In this document: piece by piece, positions 23,357 to 30,730 of the stretch | Layout of the letters: each line of letters begins with the position of its first letter | Numbering within the stretch: the stretch's first letter is position 1 | NCBI RefSeq assembly: GCF_028290625.1 | Contig: NZ_JAQGJM010000006.1 | Location: 1-33,803, forward strand | Direction: 5' to 3' | Length of the DNA: 33,803 nucleotides | DNA from: Devosia sp. | GTDB taxonomy: Bacteria > Pseudomonadota > Alphaproteobacteria > Rhizobiales > Devosiaceae | Made by a program: the position numbers and the translations under genes | The notes under the pieces: model-generated | Told to the model about the DNA's origin: nothing | The model's database searches: none | The model's input: only the letters and a program-made list of their open reading frames with translations

Positions 23357-24473
23357 AGTTCATGGAACCGCTGACCGTGGTCGGCGCTTCGGTGGAGTAG
23401 ACCGCTTGCCAGGCTTCAAGCAGGTTCGCCTTTTCAACCGGCAGGGCCGGCAGGGCCACATAGGCTGGCGCATCCTTGCCAAGCAGGCCATAGCCAGCCA
23501 GCTTGGCCTCGGTCACGCCCTGGTCGAACGGCCGCTGTGCGCCCAGTCCCTTGATGAAGCCGCCGCGTGCCATGTCGATGGCGACGTTTTCGCCCAGATC
23601 GATGGTTGTGATGACCAGGTCATCGCGGCCATTGGCGCGTGCTGCAGCGATCACGCCCTCGGCGGGCACGTCCCACACTGCCCAGATGCCGTCGATGTCG
23701 GGATTGGCCACCATCATTGCAGAAGCGGCGCGGTCGGCGTCGCCGGTAAAGTCGGGCCCGCCGATCCCCTGTTCGGCGACGATCTTGATATTGGGGTAGT
23801 TCTGCTCGATTGTTGCCTTGAAGGCGTCATAGCGCTGGCGCGTCACGAAAAAGTCGGCGGCGTGATAGACGATGCCGATCTGGCCTTCCCCGTTCAGCGC
23901 CTTGGCCATGAGGTGGGCAGAAGCGACGCCATTGCCGTAATTGTCGGCGGACACGACACTGACATAGTCGGTACCCGCGACGAAACCGGCCGGCACGTTG
24001 TCCATGAAGACCAGCTTGACCCCCGCCTCGGCAGCCTGCCGATAGGCGCCGGCCGTAGCCGTCGGATCGGTGGGGATCGAGACGATGATGTCGGGGCTCT
24101 GCGCCATGATGGTTTCGATGTCGGAAACCTGCTTGGCGGAGCTGAAACCGGCGTCGGTCGTGGCAATCACCTCGATGCCCATGGCCTTGAACTGGGTTTC
24201 AAGCCCGTTGATCTGGGCCTGGCTCCAGTCGTCGCCACCGTAGTGCATGACGATGGCAGCGGTGGCCCCCATGGCCTTGATCTTTGCCAATTCCTCATCG
24301 GAGAGCTTGATTTCGGAGGCCGAGACCGGGCTCTCTCCGTTCGGGCCGGTGCTCAGTGTCTGGTTGACGAGTGCCGCCAGTGCCTCGTCCGGGCTCTGTG
24401 CGAGTGCTGTGCCGACGATAGTGGCGGCTAGCAGGGCTGCGCACAGCAGCGACGTCTTCTTGAAGTGTCCCAT
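23355..24473 (-). CDS. Periplasmic sugar-binding protein (RbsB-like)
   Basis: The 372-residue protein starts with a signal peptide (MGHFKKTSLLCAALLAATIVGTALAQ, cleavage near 26). It continues as a type-1 periplasmic binding protein of the ribose/xylose class. The first lobe starts at TAAIVMHYGGDDWSQAQI (71-88). Typical ligand-site sequences are DNVPAGFVAGTDY (158-170), DFFVTRQR (207-214), AVWDVPA (265-271) and DLGENVAIDMA (292-302). It feeds the RbsA/RbsC-type transporter downstream. A GGAGG site precedes the ATG. It has a close paralog without signal peptide at 26869-27942, in the divergent regulatory unit. Twin hairpins follow its stop. The ligand is probably a pentose, hexose or polyol; which one is not readable. 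Confidence 0.96.
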   Translation of the reverse strand: MGHFKKTSLLCAALLAATIVGTALAQSPDEALAALVNQTLSTGPNGESPVSASEIKLSDEELAKIKAMGATAAIVMHYGGDDWSQAQINGLETQFKAMGIEVIATTDAGFSSAKQVSDIETIMAQSPDIIVSIPTDPTATAGAYRQAAEAGVKLVFMDNVPAGFVAGTDYVSVVSADNYGNGVASAHLMAKALNGEGQIGIVYHAADFFVTRQRYDAFKATIEQNYPNIKIVAEQGIGGPDFTGDADRAASAMMVANPDIDGIWAVWDVPAEGVIAAARANGRDDLVITTIDLGENVAIDMARGGFIKGLGAQRPFDQGVTEAKLAGYGLLGKDAPAYVALPALPVEKANLLEAWQAVYSTEAPTTVSGSMN

Positions 24474-24509
24474 GGTTTCCTCCCTTTGGTGACTTTGGTG
24501 TTGGCCTGA

Positions 24510-25325
24510 TCAGGCAAGATGCCGTTTCAGGAATGCGTGGCTGCGCGCCGCTCCCTCATAGGGATCGGGCCAGCTATCGAGCTCGGCCATGACCCAGCCC
24601 GAATAATCGGTGTCCTTGAGCGCCTGGATGACCGCGCCGTTATCGAGGTCGCCGGTGTCGAGCGGGGTGAAGCCGAATGGCTCGCGCTGCAGGCCCTTGA
24701 GGTGCACCAGCCCGATCCGCCCCGCAAATTCGCGAATCTGCGCCGCGGGATCTCCACCGGCTGCGGCGAGGTGTGCGGTATCGGGGCAGAAATCGAGGTC
24801 GGTGAGGTCGAAAATTCTGGTGACCTCGGCCGGCCCTTCAACGATCGTGGAAAGGTGCGGATGGTAGTGGGCCTGCAGCCCGGCGCGCCGGGCGATGTCC
24901 CCCACTTGATCCAGAGCATCGCCCAGCCGCTTGTAGTCGTCTGCCAGGACGCCATCGGCGCGTTTGGCGCCACCACCGATGACATAATGGCTGGCACCGG
25001 CCTCAGCCGCCGCCGCCGCGACCCGCTCGATCCGGGCCAGTTCCTCGGGGAGAACGTCCGGGAAGATGAAATTGCCCCCCGAATAGGTCGAGACCAGTTC
25101 CAAACCGGCGTCGGCGAGCTTGCGGCGCAAGTCAGCCGGCGTGTCGTCGAGCAGGTTGCCGTCGAAAATTTCCACGCCCTCATAGCCGGCCCGCGCAATG
25201 TCGGCGAAGGCGCGATCCATGTTGGCGAAGGTCCGGTAGGTCAGCTGGGTGATTGACGTCACCCCCATGGCATTGCCGCCGAGCGGTCCCCAGCAATTGG
25301 CGTGATAGGCCATTTTGAGGGCCAT
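24510..25325 (-). CDS. Sugar phosphate isomerase/epimerase (TIM barrel)
   Basis: The 271-residue protein belongs to the same AP-endonuclease-2-like TIM-barrel family as the product at 15014-15841, but is only distantly similar to it. Seen here are AGYEGVEIFDGNLLD, YVIGGGAKR, LQAHYHPHLSTIVEGP, FCPDTAHLAAAGGDP, LVHLKGLQREP and MAELDSWPDP. These give the metal-binding Glu, His, Asp and Glu set of the family. It is the first gene of the ribose-type operon, 36 bp before the binding protein; a 12-bp palindrome, GCCTGATCAGGC (24504-24515), overlaps its stop. AGGAGGA precedes the ATG. With the oxidoreductase it probably carries out the first steps on the imported sugar. The substrate is unknown. Confidence 0.93.
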   Translation of the reverse strand: MALKMAYHANCWGPLGGNAMGVTSITQLTYRTFANMDRAFADIARAGYEGVEIFDGNLLDDTPADLRRKLADAGLELVSTYSGGNFIFPDVLPEELARIERVAAAAAEAGASHYVIGGGAKRADGVLADDYKRLGDALDQVGDIARRAGLQAHYHPHLSTIVEGPAEVTRIFDLTDLDFCPDTAHLAAAGGDPAAQIREFAGRIGLVHLKGLQREPFGFTPLDTGDLDNGAVIQALKDTDYSGWVMAELDSWPDPYEGAARSHAFLKRHLA

Positions 25326-25432
25326 GCATTCCTCCTCAGAACAATCCGGTGGGCGGGGTCAGGCTGGCATTGCGGTCGACCCGGCTTGTTGACCGGACGT
25401 TACGCACCGTGAAAGCGCGAAGTCAACATTAA

Positions 25433-25462
25433 TTCAGCATAAGAACGATATCTTTTGCTGTA
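25433..25462. promoter_or_regulatory. 30-bp imperfect palindrome, candidate ROK operator
   Basis: TTCAGCATAAGA (25433-25444) and TCTTTTGCTGTA (25451-25462) are inverted at 10 of 12 positions with a 6-base spacer. It lies in the AT-rich middle of the 215-bp divergent gap between the ribose-type operon and the ROK regulator gene. A TAAAAT (25461-25466) that could serve as the -10 for the rightward gene overlaps its right end, and TTGACT (25426-25421, minus strand) could serve leftward. One site could therefore control both directions. Confidence 0.55.
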
Positions 25463-25540
25463 AAATAAACCGAAGCAGCGACTTGAAGCGAGAAACCAGC
25501 CGGGCTAAGTTGGAAATGAAGCCGATAAGGGGATGGATTC

Positions 25541-26872
25541 GTGGCGGAGGAGAAAACAGCGCTGCGGTCGGTTGGCCGCCCGCGCAGTGTCGAGGCGGCC
25601 CAGGCAAGTCTGGCGCTGTTGCTCAACCTGGTGCGAACAGGAGCAGCGACGACGCGGCAGGAACTCGAACGCCGCTCCGAGCTGGGCCGGGCGGTCGTTG
25701 CCGACCGGCTGGCGACGATGATCGATCTGGGCCTGCTCAAGGAAGGCGAACTGGGTCAGGCCACTGGCGGTCGGGCACCGCGCCAGATGCAGTTCCGCCA
25801 GGATGCCGGCTCGCTGCTGGTTTCGGCGATTGACCAGAGTTCCATCGCGCTCGGCATTGCCGATCTCAACGGCCAGTTGCTGGTGGAGCACCATGAGGCG
25901 GCCCAGCTCGACGCGGGGCCCGAGGCCATTCTGGACCGGCTGGCGACCATTTTTGACTGGCTGCTGAAGGAAACCGAGAAGCCTGCGCCATGGGGAATCG
26001 GGCTGGCACTGCCGGGACCGGTCGAGAAGCCGGCCGATAGCTTTGAAGCCGTACCGGTGTTGCAGACCGTGCAATCCTGGCAAGACTTTCCATTCCTGGA
26101 ACGCCTGTCGATGCGGTTTGGCGTGCCGGTCTTCGCGCGGAGCGGCGTTCAGACCATGACCATGGGCGAGGCCAAGGCTGGCGGCGGCCGAGGGCTCAGC
26201 GACATGATCTATGTCAAGCTGGGCAGGTCGATCAGCGCCGGCCTGATTTCCGAGGGGCATCTGCATCGGGGCGCGCAAGGGGCCGCCGGCATGATCGGTC
26301 ACAGCAGGGTTGGTGAGGATCTGCTCGAAGCAGTGGCCGGCGCCGACGCCATCACCCGTGAAGGTCTGGCCGCTGGTGAAGAGGGGCGTAGCCCATACCT
26401 GGCGCAAACACTGGAGCGGCATGGCGAATTGTCCGTGGTCGACATCGGCCACGCCGCCCAGTTGGGCGACCTGTTCTGCGTGGAACTGCTCGGTCGCTGC
26501 GGCCGCCTGGTGGGCGAGGCGCTGGCGCCGCTGACCAACCTGGTCAATCCTTCGCTGATCGTCATAGGCGGCGTCGTTGCCGAATCCGGGGGTGACAGCC
26601 TGCTCGCCGGCATTCGTGAGGCAGTCTATCGCCAGTCCCACCCCATGGTGTCCCGCGACCTGCAGATCATACGCTCGCAAATGGGCGCCTCTTCCGGCCT
26701 GGTCGGCGCGGCCCAGGTGGTGGTGGAGGAACTCTTCGCGCCTGCCATGCTGCAGGGTTGGATCGGACAGGGATCGCCACTGCTGCATCCCGACTTCCAG
26801 AAAAGCCTGGAGCGGGCGGCGGCAACGCTGGCAGTCAAGGCTTCACCAGCAGCGGGGCGCGTGGGGCCATGA
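25541..26872 (+). CDS. ROK-family regulator with decayed sugar/zinc site
   Basis: The 443-residue protein has an N-terminal winged helix (residues about 20-75; TTRQELERRSELGRAVVADRLATMIDLGLLKEG). A ROK-type actin-fold domain follows (about 90-410; GIGLALPGP at 152-160, IYVKLGRSISAGLI at 223-236). It should repress or activate the divergent sugar operon. Several hallmark residues are missing. The catalytic Asp of the usual ND motif is replaced (RSGVQTMTMGE, 200-210). The sugar-contacting Glu of ExGH is Met251 (GMIGH, His254 kept). The downstream CxCGxxGCxE zinc cluster is absent. It therefore may not sense sugar itself. Start is GTG 25541 with AAGGGG upstream. It overlaps the next gene by 4 bp (ATGA, 26869-26872), which ties it to the cytosolic binding-protein paralog. 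Confidence 0.9.
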   Translation: MAEEKTALRSVGRPRSVEAAQASLALLLNLVRTGAATTRQELERRSELGRAVVADRLATMIDLGLLKEGELGQATGGRAPRQMQFRQDAGSLLVSAIDQSSIALGIADLNGQLLVEHHEAAQLDAGPEAILDRLATIFDWLLKETEKPAPWGIGLALPGPVEKPADSFEAVPVLQTVQSWQDFPFLERLSMRFGVPVFARSGVQTMTMGEAKAGGGRGLSDMIYVKLGRSISAGLISEGHLHRGAQGAAGMIGHSRVGEDLLEAVAGADAITREGLAAGEEGRSPYLAQTLERHGELSVVDIGHAAQLGDLFCVELLGRCGRLVGEALAPLTNLVNPSLIVIGGVVAESGGDSLLAGIREAVYRQSHPMVSRDLQIIRSQMGASSGLVGAAQVVVEELFAPAMLQGWIGQGSPLLHPDFQKSLERAAATLAVKASPAAGRVGP

Positions 26873-27942
26873 ACAGCCAGACACCGGGCAAGACGCGAGA
26901 GGATATCGCCATGTCGATTGCAGGCCTCGGCCCCCACGGGGAGCGAGCCGTTCCCGCGGACCAGATTCAGCTCAGCGCAACCGACGCCGCCGAAGCCAGA
27001 GCCCGTCGGTTTTCCGTGGCAGTGGTCCTGCACACCACCACCAGCGATTGGTCCAAGCAGGAACTGGCGGGCATTGCCGCTACCCTGGGCCTGCACTCCG
27101 CCGCACTGGTAGAGGTGGTCGACTGCAATTTCGACGTCGAGTTGCAGATAGCGGTCCTCAACAGGTTGGCCGTCGATCCGGTGGATGCCGTAATTTCGAT
27201 CCCTATTGGCAATGCGCGCGTGGCAGCGGCACATCGGGCTCTGACACAGAGCGGTCGCAAGCTGGTCCTGCTCGACAACGCCCCCACCGGCATGCTCCCC
27301 GGCACCGACTATGCCAGCGTCGTTTCAACCGACAATTTCGGGCTTGGCCAGAGCTGTGCGTCTATGCTCTCCGCCCATATTCCAGCCGGTGGCGCCGCCG
27401 GCATTCTCGGCTACGGCATCGACTTCTTTGCCACTCACGAACGCGAAATCGCGTTTCGCAAATGGATGGCCACGCACCGGCCCGATGTCACTCTTGTGCG
27501 TGAGCGTTTTGCTGAACTGGACGGCGCCGGGCAGGCGGCACTGGCCATGGTCGAGAAAACTCCGGGGCTATCAGGCATCTTTGCCGTTTGGGACGTACCG
27601 GCAATGAAGGCGGTTCGGGCACTCGCCCAGGGCGGCATTGACATTCCGATGACCACTGTGGACCTGGGCAACGAAGTCGCGCTCGACATGGCTCGCCACG
27701 GCATGATCAAGGGGGTTGGCGCTCAGATGCCCTATGACCAAGGTTGCGCCGCAGCCCGGGTGACGCTCGCGGCCCTGCTAGGACTTCCGGTACCGCCCTG
27801 GGTGGCACTGGCCGGACGAGAGGTTACGCCATTCGATGTCGTCGAGGCCTATCAGGTCATCTGGCACCTGCCGGCCCCCAAGGCCATCATCGAGAGCTCG
27901 CGGGCGTCGACCGCCAGTCAGGATTCGCATGCAGGTCAGTAG
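26869..27942 (+). CDS. Cytosolic paralog of the RbsB-like binding protein
   Basis: The 357-residue protein is clearly related to the periplasmic binding protein at 23355-24473 over its whole length but has no signal peptide or membrane segment. Its N terminus is polar (MNSQTPGKTREDIAMS). Shared blocks include SDWS near the start, DNAPTGMLPGTDY (136-148; DNVPAGFVAGTDY in the exported one), DFFATHER (185-192; DFFVTRQR), AVWDVPA (239-245) and DLGNEVALDMA (265-275). The residues likely to contact ligand are therefore mostly kept, so it should bind the same or a similar sugar in the cytoplasm. The start is set by the ATGA overlap with the ROK gene, and coupled translation suggests a joint role. 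An intracellular sensor or co-regulator is the inference. It could also be a LacI-like remnant, but no DNA-binding domain is present. Confidence 0.88.
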   Translation: MNSQTPGKTREDIAMSIAGLGPHGERAVPADQIQLSATDAAEARARRFSVAVVLHTTTSDWSKQELAGIAATLGLHSAALVEVVDCNFDVELQIAVLNRLAVDPVDAVISIPIGNARVAAAHRALTQSGRKLVLLDNAPTGMLPGTDYASVVSTDNFGLGQSCASMLSAHIPAGGAAGILGYGIDFFATHEREIAFRKWMATHRPDVTLVRERFAELDGAGQAALAMVEKTPGLSGIFAVWDVPAMKAVRALAQGGIDIPMTTVDLGNEVALDMARHGMIKGVGAQMPYDQGCAAARVTLAALLGLPVPPWVALAGREVTPFDVVEAYQVIWHLPAPKAIIESSRASTASQDSHAGQ

Positions 27943-28038
27943 CGGGCCATCGACGGCAAATGTCGTCATTCTGCGCGCGCCCCATATCGCTTCCTTAAGC
28001 AGTTCTGCGCATGGTGCTGGGCAAGGCCAGCGTCGAGT

Positions 28039-29400
28039 GTGTTGTTCATGACCGTGTTGAGCATCATAAAGACGTTCTTCAAGAAAGGGGCCGCGTCGCC
28101 CCCGTCGCTCACCAATCCCGCCCGCGCCGTACCCCTTGGCCACGCGTCGCCCTCCAGCCAAAGGCCCTCTCCGAGTGTTTCGACCAGCGATAACCGTCTC
28201 GACGACCTGATCGCGAGGCGCCGTGCCTCGTTACAGTCGGTCATCGCTGGCAGCATCGAACTTGTCGGACTGGACGAGATCAAGGAGGCCCTGGGATCGA
28301 AATGGGCTGGCCTGGCCGCGCGCGCGAGCGAATTGGCCGAGCAGGGCATCAGGCGGCGTCTTTCCGACAGCGACATTCTGCAGGCGCTCAGCGACACCGA
28401 ATTTTCGATTTGCTTTGCCAAACTCAACCGGGAGGCGGCACTCGAGCGCGCCAGACAGATTTCCCGCGAGATCAAGCAGGAGATCTTTGCCGAGCTCCCC
28501 GAGTTTTCGTTGAGCATGACCGTCAAACAGTATGTCGCCGAAATCGAGCTCAGCAATCTTGCGGGGGATACGGGCAGCCTGGCCGATCGCCTGGTGTTGA
28601 CCTTGCGTCGCATGCGGCTTGAAGCGGACCGGGCGATCCTGAACTATCGCCGCCTGCTGCTGAAGGACTTTCAACTGCTCTTTGCCCCGTTGTGGGATCC
28701 CGAGCGCGCCATCGTCGAGCTCAACCGCTGTGTACTGGACCTCTCTTTGGGGTGCACCACGCTGTCCCAGTTCCAGGCGATTGCCGATCCCGACCAGATG
28801 GTCGATACACTCGCCGACATGGACTGCCTCGCCTTGACCCGCGCGCTGGAAGTCCTGCACCGCTACGGGAAGGCGAGCAACCTCGCCGCCATCCTTGTCC
28901 CTGTGGGATATCAAACGCTGGCCCGCAGTTCGACCCGCCGCGAGTATCTCAAGCTGCTGTCCAGCGTACCAGAGGTCTATTCGCCTTTCGTGAAGCTTGA
29001 AGTGACGAACGTCCCGTCACGACCGGATGTCGACCACCTCAACAATCTGCTTTTCACGGTCAGAGCCGTCTGTCCTGATTTGACGCTGCAGGTCAATGGT
29101 AGCGCCGAATATCTTTCCGCGCTGGACGCAATGCCGCTCTGGGGTCTGTCGTGCAATCTTTCCATGGGACAATTGCGCGCGCCCACACGGCGGGCCGTCG
29201 CGCCATTCTTCATGGAATTTGCCAGGAGCAACGGCCTTCGCACCCTGGCGCATGGTGCCAATACGATCGGACTGGCATTGGCCGCCGTCGATAGTGGCTT
29301 CCACTACGTCAGCGGCACTGCCATTCATCTGTCGCAGGACACACCGCGCGCGCCTTCGCGCCTACATCCGTTGACCCGTCCAAAACGCATTTCGGGATGA
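28039..29400 (+). CDS. Degenerate GGDEF-EAL protein
   Basis: The 453-residue protein resembles c-di-GMP enzymes but lacks their active-site motifs. Residues about 75-200 align with a GGDEF domain in which SDTEF (118-122) stands where GGDEF should be. Residues about 208-440 align with an EAL domain in which the EAL tripeptide is replaced by ELN (FAPLWDPERAIVELN). Later parts such as FARSNGLRTLAHGANTIGLALAAVDSGFHYVSG retain the EAL fold pattern, but the DDFG motif is gone. It should not make or break c-di-GMP; a binding, scaffold or regulatory role is an inference. The N terminus (1-50) is Pro/Ser-rich. Start is GTG 28039 or ATG 28048, neither with a strong ribosome site. It precedes the REC-EAL gene by 33 bp. 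Confidence 0.75.
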   Translation: MLFMTVLSIIKTFFKKGAASPPSLTNPARAVPLGHASPSSQRPSPSVSTSDNRLDDLIARRRASLQSVIAGSIELVGLDEIKEALGSKWAGLAARASELAEQGIRRRLSDSDILQALSDTEFSICFAKLNREAALERARQISREIKQEIFAELPEFSLSMTVKQYVAEIELSNLAGDTGSLADRLVLTLRRMRLEADRAILNYRRLLLKDFQLLFAPLWDPERAIVELNRCVLDLSLGCTTLSQFQAIADPDQMVDTLADMDCLALTRALEVLHRYGKASNLAAILVPVGYQTLARSSTRREYLKLLSSVPEVYSPFVKLEVTNVPSRPDVDHLNNLLFTVRAVCPDLTLQVNGSAEYLSALDAMPLWGLSCNLSMGQLRAPTRRAVAPFFMEFARSNGLRTLAHGANTIGLALAAVDSGFHYVSGTAIHLSQDTPRAPSRLHPLTRPKRISG

Positions 29401-29433
29401 CCCCTATGAACATCCATAGTGGAGCAAGCTTCC

Positions 29434-30651
29434 ATGACTGACCTGCGCTCCGAGCCCAAGGGGCAGATTTCGGGCTCCCACCTGCGTTTGCTGATCCTCG
29501 ACGATGACCCGCTTGTCGGCGAAATGGTTCGGATGATGGCTGCATCCATCGGTGCCGAAAGTGCCTATTGCCGAACCGCGGATGAGTTTTTCACACAGGT
29601 TTCTGACTGGGAACCAAGCCACATCCTGCTCGATCTGGTCATGCCGGGCATTGATGGGGTGGAGGTGATCCAGCGTCTGGGAGAGGTGGGCTGTCAGGCG
29701 ATACTGATCATTGTCAGTGGCGTCGATCGCCGCGTGCTGGACGCCGCGCAACGTTCGGCAAGACAGCATCTGCTACGGCTCGCGGGAGCCTTGTCAAAGC
29801 CGTTCAGCCGCGGCGCTTTGGCCACCCTGCTTGAGACCGGAAATACCGCCCCAAAGCTCCGACTGGTCGCAGCGTCACCAGTGTCGACGCCGTCCAGCCA
29901 CGAGCTGGCGCACGCATTATCCGAGGGTGAAATCGCCCCTGTGTTTCAACCCAAGGTCAGATGTAGCGATGGCAGCTTGATCGGATATGAGGCGTTGGCG
30001 CGCTGGACCCGCGAGGAGACCACCATATGTGGCCCCGACATCTTCGTTCCCCTGGCAGAGCGGACGGGACAGGCGGCAAGGCTCACGGATGTCATCGCGG
30101 ATCGCTCGCTTGCCTGGCTGGGGGGCAATTTTGCTGCCCTGCCTCATTCGGTGGCAATAAACATCCCAGCGCAGTGTTTGAAAGACGACCATTCTGTCCG
30201 GGCGATTGCCGACGCCTGTTCGCGCTATGGCGTCGCGCCGGAGCGAGTGGTTCTTGAAGTGACCGAAAGCGGCGCAATCGACCCCGATTCCGGCGCGCTG
30301 GACGTTCTGACCCGAGCGCGTCTTATCGGCATGAAGTTGTCCATCGACGACTTTGGCGTCGGCTATTCGTCACTGGTTCAACTGGCCCGGATGCCCTTTT
30401 CCGAAATCAAGATCGACCGCAGTTTCGTGGCCGAGCTGTGCCATTCCAGCGAAGCGCAGGCCATCATCGCGGCAATAATCGGCATGAGCGTAGGTCTGGG
30501 GATGACCACGGTCGCGGAGGGGGTGGAAGACCTCGATACCTATATGCGGCTTCGTGAAATGGGGTGCTATGCCGCTCAGGGCTATTTCATCGGCCGACCC
30601 ATGCCTTCGTCCCGCGCGGTTGCCTGGTCCGACCTCACCTTGAGGCAATAG
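29434..30651 (+). CDS. REC-EAL response regulator, likely c-di-GMP phosphodiesterase
   Basis: The 405-residue protein joins a receiver domain (residues about 17-135) to an EAL domain (about 160-400). The receiver has the acidic pocket DDD (23-25), the phosphorylation site Asp67 (LLDLVMPG) and Lys122 (LSKPF). The EAL domain keeps EAL (186-188), the Asn of INIPAQ, the Glu of LEVTES, DDFGVGYSS, KIDRSF, VAEGVED and AQGYFIGRP, so phosphodiesterase activity is likely. Phosphorylation would tune c-di-GMP hydrolysis. ATG 29434 is chosen because GGAG lies 9 bases upstream; GTG 29419 is possible. It is 33 bp after the degenerate GGDEF-EAL gene and 79 bp before the hybrid kinase, an apparent partner. 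Confidence 0.95.
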   Translation: MTDLRSEPKGQISGSHLRLLILDDDPLVGEMVRMMAASIGAESAYCRTADEFFTQVSDWEPSHILLDLVMPGIDGVEVIQRLGEVGCQAILIIVSGVDRRVLDAAQRSARQHLLRLAGALSKPFSRGALATLLETGNTAPKLRLVAASPVSTPSSHELAHALSEGEIAPVFQPKVRCSDGSLIGYEALARWTREETTICGPDIFVPLAERTGQAARLTDVIADRSLAWLGGNFAALPHSVAINIPAQCLKDDHSVRAIADACSRYGVAPERVVLEVTESGAIDPDSGALDVLTRARLIGMKLSIDDFGVGYSSLVQLARMPFSEIKIDRSFVAELCHSSEAQAIIAAIIGMSVGLGMTTVAEGVEDLDTYMRLREMGCYAAQGYFIGRPMPSSRAVAWSDLTLRQ

Positions 30652-30730
30652 ACGGAGCCGCGCATTTTGGCAGGGCCTCAGTTGAAGCAACTGGCTCCAA
30701 ACTCCGCCGGCCCCACAAAGGAGTGCCACG

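Noticed and set aside
22120..24431. Long plus-strand frames (390 and 341 codons) opposite the oxidoreductase and binding protein
   Set aside because: They mirror well-supported genes, as expected in GC-rich DNA, and show no recognisable domain.
24504..24515. Palindrome GCCTGATCAGGC at the isomerase stop
   Set aside because: It is only 12 bp with no loop, partly coding, and in the middle of an operon; not enough to call a site.
25505..26788. 427-codon minus-strand frame opposite the ROK gene
   Set aside because: It is His/Gln/Arg-rich shadow sequence; the ROK reading explains the DNA and has the overlap with the next gene.
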